From the NCBI GenBank assembly GCA_937944405.1, contig CALDYR010000027.1:1-64000 (forward strand): DNA of 64,000 nt. Direction: 5' to 3'. Below, in pieces: positions 1 through 7,233 of this stretch. A model generated the notes under the pieces. That model ran no database searches and was not told the DNA's origin. It saw only the letters and a program-made list of their open reading frames with translations. Made by a program: the position numbers and the translations under genes. This DNA comes from an uncultured Pirellulaceae bacterium. Lineage in GTDB: Bacteria; Planctomycetota; Planctomycetia; Pirellulales; Pirellulaceae. Position 1 is the first letter of the stretch, and each line of letters opens with the position of its first letter.

Positions 1-103
1 AAGGGGGCCTTGCGCTCATGAAGTCAACAAATTCAAAATTCGGGCTGCGAAAACGAATCGCGCGGAAATTCTAAAGCAACAACAGCCCCATGAAATATCC
101 GTC

Positions 104-700
104 CTAAGCGTGGTGCATGGTGGCTGATATTTTCCGGCGGAAAGCGAGCAGCGTGTCTTGCGACAACGAGTTGTTCGTCACATCGATCTCTTTAAGAAAA
201 CGGCAGTACTCGAACTTCAGCAGCGTTTTTCGGTTCAGATCGCAATTGGCTACGTTGAGGCTGGTAAGATTATGAATCTGCTGAAGGCTGGCGATCGTTC
301 GCGCCGACACATGTTTCCCGGCTAAATTGATTTGTACATCGCTAAGGAGGTAACGCATGACGCCGGTAAAACCGTCCGGAGTGCTGATATGCCCGCCAAC
401 TTTTGCGACTTGGGCGATCGCAGATTCAGATCGATAACACAGGTAGATGTGCCACAATAAGAAGGTCGCGACGGCTGCCGCAAGGGCCATAAAAACCGGT
501 CGCAGATCGCGCAGACTGAAACCCTGTGACGGTTCGGCGGCGGTTTGGGCGGCCGATAAAGGCGTCTTTGAGTGCGCTGCGTTGCTTATCGTGAGGGTGC
601 CGACGAGCGGTTTGAGCGGTTTGGAAACCAGCGTACTGATTGAGGTCGCGACCAAAATCACGACAATCAGCTGACAGGGAATGGAGAGTAGAAACTTCAT
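104..700 (-). CDS. Small membrane protein with LRR-like C-terminus
   Basis: 198 residues. Two hydrophobic segments are visible (about residues 5-27 and 69-88), joined by a polar stretch rich in Ser, Thr and Ala. After the second segment comes a soluble domain with two leucine-rich-repeat-like units (LTSLNVANCDL and LKEIDVTNNSL, about residues 143-180), resembling the short LRRs common in planctomycete proteins. It is probably anchored in the membrane with the repeat part as a binding surface; no enzymatic motif is seen. It lies 61 bp downstream of aceF on the same strand and could be its last operon member, but the ATG sits inside a perfect 13-bp inverted repeat (698-730) and no Shine-Dalgarno is visible. 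Function unknown. Confidence 0.6.
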   Translation of the reverse strand: MKFLLSIPCQLIVVILVATSISTLVSKPLKPLVGTLTISNAAHSKTPLSAAQTAAEPSQGFSLRDLRPVFMALAAAVATFLLWHIYLCYRSESAIAQVAKVGGHISTPDGFTGVMRYLLSDVQINLAGKHVSARTIASLQQIHNLTSLNVANCDLNRKTLLKFEYCRFLKEIDVTNNSLSQDTLLAFRRKISATMHHA

Positions 701-730
701 GCGTAAGAATAGGTTTTATTCTTACGCATG
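698..730 (-). promoter_or_regulatory. Perfect 13-bp inverted repeat covering the start codon of the 104-700 gene
   Basis: Arms at 698-710 and 718-730 are exact reverse complements, separated by 7 nt. On the minus strand the right arm contains the ATG of the small membrane protein gene. The transcript of aceF would run through it. No U-tract follows, so an intrinsic terminator is unlikely; sequestration of the start codon, or a protein-binding palindrome, fits better. Confidence 0.55.
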
Positions 731-761
731 AGATTAGAAAATTTGAATTTTCACATATATG

Positions 762-2111
762 TTAGAACGCCAGCAAAAGTCGGCTGGGAGCTTCTAAATA
801 ACCGATGACCTCGTTGAGGAATCGTGCTGCGGCACCACCGTCGACCAACCGATGATCATACGAGAGGCTCAGTGGCATCATCAATCGCACGGCAATTTCG
901 TCGTTTTCAACAACGACGGGTAATTTACGTGACCGGCCAACCAAGAGAATGGATGTTTCGGGGGTGTTGACGATTGGGGTCGAATAGGTACCGCCGATGG
1001 CTCCGAGATTACTGATGGTGAAGGAGCCGCCTTTTAAATCATCCATTGAGAAATTATTTTCACGGACTCGGGCTGCAAGATCCATCAGTTGTTTCGCAAT
1101 TTCACCAACGCTAAGTTTGTCAGCATTGCGAATCGAGGGCACGACTAAGCCACGTTCGGTGTCCACCGCGATGCCGATATTGACGTAGTCCTTGTAGATG
1201 ATCTTGCCGGCTTCCATGTCGACCGAAGCGTTGATCACCGGGTGGTGTTTCAGCGACATTGCGATGGCTTTGATCAAAAACGGCATCGTGGTGAGTTTGA
1301 TTCCTTGTTCCGCATAATCGGATTTGCTGTTTTGACGCATGACTTCCAATTTGGTCACGTCGGCGTCATCAAAGTTCGTCACGCGCGGGACGGTGGACCA
1401 TGATTCGTGCATCTTCCGCGCGATAGCCTGGCGGATTTTCGGCATCTTTTCGATATGAACTGGGCCGAAACCGTCTGATTCGCCGGTCGTAGCGGGCGCG
1501 CTAACACCGGCAGCGGCGGAACTGCTCCCGCTTCCCGAACGGACAACGGCAAGGACGTCTTCGCGTGTTATACGACCGTTTTCACCAGTACCAGAAACCG
1601 ATCGGAGGTCGACGCCGACTTCGCGCGCGAATCGCCGAATCGCTGGGCCAGCAGCGACTTTAGAGAGGTCCGATGCGGGGGCGGTTTTAGCGGGGGCCGG
1701 TGTTGGTGCCGGCGAAGCGGCGGCAACCGGAGTCGGTGTCGGCGTAGCAGGTGTTGGAACCGGAACCGTGGCCTGGGGGGCCGGTGCGACAGGTTCGGGA
1801 GTCGCAGGTGGTTGCGGCGGTGCGGCCGCCGCAGGTTGGGGAGTTTCGACCGGTGCCGGTGGGGCTCCCGATTGAGCCGCTTCGACGGTCATGATGATTT
1901 GGCCAACTTCGACGGTGTCACCTTCTCCGACGCTGATCGAGATAACTTTACCGGCGTGGTCGCTGGGCACGATGACTGTCGCTTTGTCGGTCTCCATTTC
2001 GACTAAGCCTTGGTCTATGTCGATCGTATCGCCTTCGGTAACTAATAGTTCCAAGACATCTCCGGAATCAACACCTTCACCGAGTGATGGTAATTTAATT
2101 TCAACGGCCAT
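762..2111 (-). CDS. aceF: Pyruvate dehydrogenase complex E2, dihydrolipoamide acetyltransferase
   Basis: 449 residues. E2 moves the acetyl group from E1 to coenzyme A and forms the core of the pyruvate dehydrogenase complex in the cytoplasm. Domains in order: one lipoyl domain (residues 2-76, lipoylated Lys43 in ETDKATV), a long Pro/Ala/Thr linker (about 80-150), a peripheral subunit-binding domain (about 153-190, GPAIRRFAREVGVDL), and the acyltransferase domain (about 215-449) ending with the catalytic DHRLVDGG motif (His420). It has a single lipoyl domain, unlike the three of E. coli AceF. It follows aceE on the same strand after 300 bp, so the two probably form one unit. No E3 (lpd) gene is in the window. 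The ATG at 2111 starts the lipoyl domain directly; the upstream AGAGATA is a weak ribosome binding site. Confidence 0.95.
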   Translation of the reverse strand: MAVEIKLPSLGEGVDSGDVLELLVTEGDTIDIDQGLVEMETDKATVIVPSDHAGKVISISVGEGDTVEVGQIIMTVEAAQSGAPPAPVETPQPAAAAPPQPPATPEPVAPAPQATVPVPTPATPTPTPVAAASPAPTPAPAKTAPASDLSKVAAGPAIRRFAREVGVDLRSVSGTGENGRITREDVLAVVRSGSGSSSAAAGVSAPATTGESDGFGPVHIEKMPKIRQAIARKMHESWSTVPRVTNFDDADVTKLEVMRQNSKSDYAEQGIKLTTMPFLIKAIAMSLKHHPVINASVDMEAGKIIYKDYVNIGIAVDTERGLVVPSIRNADKLSVGEIAKQLMDLAARVRENNFSMDDLKGGSFTISNLGAIGGTYSTPIVNTPETSILLVGRSRKLPVVVENDEIAVRLMMPLSLSYDHRLVDGGAAARFLNEVIGYLEAPSRLLLAF

Positions 2112-2411
2112 TTCGTATCTCTATTCTTAGTGTCTAGTGTCTTTGTTTTCGTTTGAATCAATTGTGGTAAGGCCGATTTGGAATCGGTCCTACGCACCGT
2201 TGATTGATTTTACTGGCCCACGTTGTTTGAAGCCGATGGTGCAAACTCAGTACGCGCGCTGAGGCGGGATGGTGGAGCGGTAGGCAAGTTTTTTATATGG
2301 GGCCAATGGGTTGCTGTTTGGGTTACTGTTGGGGGAAGGAGATTCACGCGCTTCGGCGGCGAGCTTGTGTTTTGGGGGACTCGCGCGCTTGGGCTGCGGG
2401 ATTGTCTGGGA
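2112..2411. other. aceE-aceF spacer, no gene seen
   Basis: 300 bp between aceE and aceF. Open frames on the plus strand are short shadows without recognisable content. No clear hairpin terminator is visible, so read-through from aceE is possible. Confidence 0.5.
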
Positions 2412-5153
2412 TTATGCGTACAGGGGTGCTGTTTTCTCTGGGTCGACGCCTAAATCCTTAATCGCTTTTTCAACTACCGTTGGCTCGATTTTGCCCTCTT
2501 GGGAAAGCTGGTAGAGGGTCGCGATGACGATCGATTCAGCGTCCACTTCGAAGTGACGACGCAGATCGGGCCGAGTCGCACTGCGCCCCATGCCATCGGT
2601 ACCCAAGGCGAACATTTCGCCTGGAACAAACGGGGCGACCTGTTCGGCGAGCGCCTTGACGTAGTCGCTGGACGCGATGACGGGGCCTGTACAGTCTTGC
2701 ATCACCGTTTCGATGTAGCTTTTCTTAGGCGGTTGAGTCGGATGTAGCATGTTCCAACGGCGACACTGATCGGCGTCGCGCCGCAGTTCGTTGTAGCTGG
2801 TGACCGACCAAAGGTCGCTGGAGACGTTGTACTTTTCAGCCAAAATCTCCTGAGCCCGAATTACGGAGATCATGATCGCCCCGCTACCGAACAACTGCAC
2901 GTGGTGTTGGCTATTGGTGGCGGCGGTCGATTTGAACTTGTACATTCCTTTGACGATGCCTTCTTCACAGCCCTCTGGCATGTCGGGCATCACGTAATTG
3001 TCGTTCCCTACCATGATGTAGTAGATTGCGGTTTCACCATCGGTGTACAGTTTTTTCAGACCGTCGAAAATGATGACGGCGGTCTCAAAATGGAAGGCAG
3101 GATCGTAGGCACGAACCGTCGGGAAAGCGATTGCGTTAAGCAGGCTGTGACCGTCTTGGTGCTGAAGCCCTTCGCCATTTAGGCTGGTTCGGCCGGCGGT
3201 TCCAGCCAATAGGAACCCTTTGGCGCGCATGTCCGCGGCGGCCCAGATCAGATCGCCAACGCGCTGAAAACCGAACATCGAATAGTAGATGTAGAACGGA
3301 ATCATGTTCACGCCGTGGGCACTGTAGGCGGTACCGGCGGCGTTGAAGGAAGACATAGCACCGGCTTCAGTGATCCCTTCTTCGAGCAGTTGTCCGTCCT
3401 TGGCCTCTTTGTAGAACGCCAGTTTATTGTCCGAATCGACCGGTTCGTAAAGCTGTCCCACGTGGGAGTAGATCCCGACTTGTTTGAACATCCCCTCCAT
3501 GCCGAAGGTCCGTGATTCATCGGGAACAATGGGAACGATATTGTTACCAATTTTTTTATCGCTACACAGACGCGACAACAATCTTACGACGCCTTGAGTC
3601 GTCGAAATTTCCTTGCCACAGTCGCGCAGGACTTGTTTTGAGTAATCCTCAAATGCGGGGACATCGATCAACGGGTGTTCTGTGGGACGTGAAGGTACAG
3701 GCCCGCCCAATTCGGCGCGGCGCTGCTTCATGTACTTCATTTCGGTGCTGTTTTCCGAAGGACGATAGAAGGGCGCTTTGCCGACTTCTTCGTCGGAGAT
3801 CGGAATGCCGAACCGAGTGCGGAATTCCAGCAATTCGTCTTCGTTCATTTTCTTTTGGTTGTGAGCGATCATGCGTCCTTCGCCCGCTTCGCCCAATCCA
3901 TAGCCCTTGATGGTTTTGGCAAGGATCACGGTCGGTTGACCTTTGTGTTCAACCGCAGCTTTGTAAGCCGCGTAGACTTTTTCGGGATCGTGCCCACCAC
4001 GCCGCATCGTTTCAAGTTTCTCGTCGGAGAGATTCTTCGCCAATTCCAGCAGTTCAGGGTACTTACCGAAGAAGTGCTCACGGGCGTAGCTACCGGGCAT
4101 GCCGACGTACTTTTGGTACTGACCGTCGACGATTTCGCCCATACGTTTGACCAAGAGGCCTGTTTCGTCGGCTTCTAATAATGGATCCCAATCATCGCCC
4201 CAGACAACTTTGATGACATTCCAACCGGCGCCACGGAAGATGGCTTCGAGTTCTTGAATGATTTTTCCGTTTCCGCGAACGGGACCATCAAGCCGTTGTA
4301 GGTTGCAGTTGATAACGAAGGTGAGGTTTTCCAGTTTTTCGCGACCGGCCAAGGTAAGAGCGCCGAGTGTTTCGGGTTCGTCACATTCACCGTCGCCAAG
4401 GAACGCCCAAACCCTTTGGTCGCTGGTGTCTTTGATGCCCCGGTCCTTGAGGTATTCGTTGAACCGAGCCTGATAAATTGCCATGATCGGCCCAAGCCCC
4501 ATCGAAACAGTGGGGTATTCCCAGAACGACGGCATCAACCAAGGGTGTGGATAAGACGATAGTCCTTGGACGTCCGGGTTGAGTTCCTGGCGGAAGTGCA
4601 GCAGATTTTCTTCCTTGAGCCGTCCTTCCATAAAAGCGCGGGAGTACATGCCGGGTGAACCGTGGCCTTGGAAATAGATCTGATCACCGTTGTACCCGGT
4701 GTCGCCTCGACCACGAAAGAAGTGGTTATATCCAACTTCGTAAAGCGTGGCAGAGGAGGCGAAGGTCGAGATATGCCCGCCGACACCGCCGAGCCCGGGG
4801 GCGGAGGTAGCTTTGTTGGCTTTTACCACCATCGCCATCGCGTTCCAGCGCACGAAGCTTTTGATCCGCCGTTCGATCTCGCGGTTACCGGGATAGGCCG
4901 GTTGTTGTTTCTTGTTAATCGTGTTGATGTAGGGCGTATTGGACTTCATCTCCATATCGACGCCCTCAAGCCGTGCCCGGGCCTCGAGCGCTGAGAGCAA
5001 GTACTTGGCGCGATCGGCCCCTTTGCTCTTGATGATGTAGTCGATCGAATCCAGCCACTCCTGCGTTTCGGCTGGGTCCATGTCGACCGTTTGCTTGAGG
5101 TAAGGTTCGTTTTCTTCGATAGCTTGGGCTGACGATTTGATCACGTCCGACAT
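2412..5153 (-). CDS. aceE: Pyruvate dehydrogenase E1, homodimeric type
   Basis: 913 residues, close to the 887 of E. coli AceE. It decarboxylates pyruvate with thiamine diphosphate and acetylates the lipoyl group of E2. The thiamine diphosphate motif starts with GDGE at residues 253-256 and ends with the Asn pair in VINCNLQRLDG near 283. The region around residues 125-170 (GGHISTFASSATLYEVGYNHFF) carries the histidines typical of the single-chain E1 family. The ATG at 5153 is supported by an AAGGT ribosome binding site about 9-12 nt upstream. It is first in the aceE-aceF-membrane protein series. The single-chain E1 contrasts with the alpha2beta2 E1 of many bacteria. Confidence 0.96.
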   Translation of the reverse strand: MSDVIKSSAQAIEENEPYLKQTVDMDPAETQEWLDSIDYIIKSKGADRAKYLLSALEARARLEGVDMEMKSNTPYINTINKKQQPAYPGNREIERRIKSFVRWNAMAMVVKANKATSAPGLGGVGGHISTFASSATLYEVGYNHFFRGRGDTGYNGDQIYFQGHGSPGMYSRAFMEGRLKEENLLHFRQELNPDVQGLSSYPHPWLMPSFWEYPTVSMGLGPIMAIYQARFNEYLKDRGIKDTSDQRVWAFLGDGECDEPETLGALTLAGREKLENLTFVINCNLQRLDGPVRGNGKIIQELEAIFRGAGWNVIKVVWGDDWDPLLEADETGLLVKRMGEIVDGQYQKYVGMPGSYAREHFFGKYPELLELAKNLSDEKLETMRRGGHDPEKVYAAYKAAVEHKGQPTVILAKTIKGYGLGEAGEGRMIAHNQKKMNEDELLEFRTRFGIPISDEEVGKAPFYRPSENSTEMKYMKQRRAELGGPVPSRPTEHPLIDVPAFEDYSKQVLRDCGKEISTTQGVVRLLSRLCSDKKIGNNIVPIVPDESRTFGMEGMFKQVGIYSHVGQLYEPVDSDNKLAFYKEAKDGQLLEEGITEAGAMSSFNAAGTAYSAHGVNMIPFYIYYSMFGFQRVGDLIWAAADMRAKGFLLAGTAGRTSLNGEGLQHQDGHSLLNAIAFPTVRAYDPAFHFETAVIIFDGLKKLYTDGETAIYYIMVGNDNYVMPDMPEGCEEGIVKGMYKFKSTAATNSQHHVQLFGSGAIMISVIRAQEILAEKYNVSSDLWSVTSYNELRRDADQCRRWNMLHPTQPPKKSYIETVMQDCTGPVIASSDYVKALAEQVAPFVPGEMFALGTDGMGRSATRPDLRRHFEVDAESIVIATLYQLSQEGKIEPTVVEKAIKDLGVDPEKTAPLYA

Positions 5154-5715
5154 TCAGTCTACCTTCTAATAAAAATTGGATGATGGTTGTGCTGGGATCG
5201 CTGTAAGTTGAGATGCGGCAGTCCGCTGCCGCGAAACTGAAGGCCGCATCAACAAATGCACGCGCGGTTTGAACCACGCATTGGACTCGCTACTGCCATT
5301 GTCCGATCCAATGGAGCAACAGGCGACCACTGTCAACAGATCGGCGATTGTGTTTGGTGGCTTCGCATGTTTGCGTTCCGATCCACCAAGCTGGCTAATT
5401 CTCGTAAATAGAACAGCTTTCGTAAAGAACGTAAGCGTGAAATATCATTAACGAGAATATGGTGTCCCCTAGGGCGGTGTGTCGCGGTTATTTTGGTTGT
5501 CCAGTGATGAATCGCGACGATTTGGAGCCAAGGTAGTGCCGGTTGGGATGGCCGAGTTGGCATGATTGTTCAAGAATCCGGGGGCATGGGCTAATTATAA
5601 AACCGGTGTTAGGCGCAGATCTTTCGCAATCGTGAGGACAAAAGCGCTAAATTCAGACCTTCGGTTTAGGAAAACTGCAGGCCGCTGCCGTTGGCTGAAT
5701 CGCATCCTGAGCAAA
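5154..5715. other. Non-coding stretch upstream of aceE and the decayed esterase
   Basis: About 560 bp. It should carry the aceE promoter, but no confident -35/-10 pair can be named. Its right end may hold the unrecognisable 5' part of the decayed acetylesterase. No RNA gene seen. Confidence 0.4.
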
Positions 5716-6084
5716 AGTATCTTTTCATCAAGTGCTCTCAAGGGGGGAAGTCATTGTACCGAGCTTGGAGTCCTAAATAGTCTTTGGAAAAATCGCAAGC
5801 TGTTGAAAAAAGGGGAACGGAAACAAAACCTCAAACTTTACCCCAACCATGTCCAAGCCATTAAGACCAACCTTGCCGAATTAGAATCGCAAGACACGCC
5901 CTATGAGGTCATTGGGACGGCTCGGATGCAGGGTGAGAACGACGCGGCGAAAGAGATTTCGGCAGTCAGCTATGGGAGTAATTTAAAGAAGTTGGTTGCT
6001 GCGTATCGCATTGAATTTGAGTTTCCGTAATTGCCGTTCGTCTGTGGGCAGATCAACTCTAATTACGCCGACGCCTTGGGATGC
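5716..6084 (+). pseudogene. Remnant of a SASA-type (sialate O-acetylesterase-like) carbohydrate esterase
   Basis: In the frame that runs to the TAA at 6028-6030, the translation carries a KGG-S block (from 5740), then LYPNHVQ, then the signature MQGENDA and a helix ending AAYRIEFEFP, as in SASA/DUF303 acetylesterases of planctomycetes. After the stop the same frame continues with LPFVCGQINSNYADA, which is what follows this helix in the family, so the stop lies inside the old gene. The N-terminal GQSNM nucleophile block and the C-terminal catalytic His region are missing. Homology then changes abruptly to a sulfatase near 6085. The piece is a decayed internal fragment and not a functional enzyme. 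Confidence 0.6.
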
Positions 6085-6956
6085 TCCCAACCGTTTTGGG
6101 AATCGGATCGAAGGTTATCCTCCTAGTGTCATACCGGTAGAGTGCGTGGTGGAAGATGTTGACGTGCCGAAGTTCCTTCCCGGCCCGCCCCAATGCCGTG
6201 CGGAGTTGTCCCAGTACTATCAATCCGTTTCCAGAATCGACCAAGGGCTGGGGCGATTGCAAACGCTGCTGGCCGAAGCTGGTAAAACTAAAAAAACGAT
6301 CGTCATTTATTTGTCCGACAACGGCGTCGCTTTTTCGGGCGCTAAAACGACGGCCGACGGCTTACGAACCGGGGATTCGATTGCATTTGATCGTCAATGG
6401 CCCTCGGGAGGGCAAATCCGATGTGGTGAACCATGCGATGGTTTCGTGGACGGATTTGACACCGACTGTGCTTTACTTTACCGAAGTAAAATATAACGCT
6501 GACGAATTTTCCGGCCGTAGTTTCCGGCCTGTTCTGGCCGAAACGAATCCGTCGGGTTGGGACGAAATGTTTGCGGCGCATAATTTCCATGAACTTACGT
6601 TGTACTATCCGATGCGCGTGTTGCGTCAGAACGATATGAAATTGATTTTCAATATCGCGTGGAGGTTAGATTATCCTTTTGCGTCAGACCTGTGGGCGTC
6701 GTCGACGTGGCAGAGTATCCATCGCAGCGCAAATCCAATGTTTGAAAATCGGAAGGTGAAAGACTATTTGTTTCGCAAAGAACTCGAGTTGTACGATTTT
6801 GCCGGCGCCCCCGAGGAACTAAACAATCTGGCGGCAAATCCGAAGTACGTAACGCAACTGGCGAAATCGAAAGCGACGCAAATCAAAACAAAAGATCCTT
6901 GGCAAATCGTTTGGGGCAACGAAAGCCAAGTTCACGGCACCGGTGTCGGGCTTTAG
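6085..6956 (+). pseudogene. Truncated and frameshifted sulfatase remnant
   Basis: The C-terminal half of an arylsulfatase-family enzyme, read in two frames. From about 6085 one frame gives VPKFLPGPPQCRAELSQYY and SRIDQGLGRL, then IYLSDNGVAFSGAKTT. At 6348-6361 the 7-mer CGACGGC is present twice in tandem, and the alignment continues in another frame with YEPGIRLHLIV, WTDLTPTVL and the family C-terminus up to the stop at 6954-6956. Removing one 7-mer restores the usual AKTTAYEPGIR junction. The N-terminal half, including the formylglycine motif C-x-P-S-R, is absent and replaced by the acetylesterase fragment. No activity is expected. Confidence 0.8.
6348..6361 (+). repeat. 7-bp tandem duplication that frameshifts the sulfatase
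   Basis: CGACGGC occurs at 6348-6354 and again at 6355-6361. It sits exactly where the sulfatase homology changes frame, and deleting one copy rejoins the frames. Confidence 0.85.
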
Positions 6957-7233
6957 GTTAGGACGCCCGAGGGCAGTTTTCTAACAAACATCCCTTTGAT
7001 TCATTTTGCACACTTAGGTAAACAAAACAGTGAAATTCCAAAACACGTTGTTAGCGGTTTGATTAGGGAATGCGTTATCCTGCTACGGGATTGCGACCGC
7101 GAAACAACCTAACGGTGGTCATTACTTCGGATAACGGCCCGAGATGGTTGCTGAAATGCGCTATTATAAAAGAGGTTGTATCCGAGAAAGCCACCAGCGA
7201 AAAACAACTTAATTAAAAACGGTTGGGATTTTA

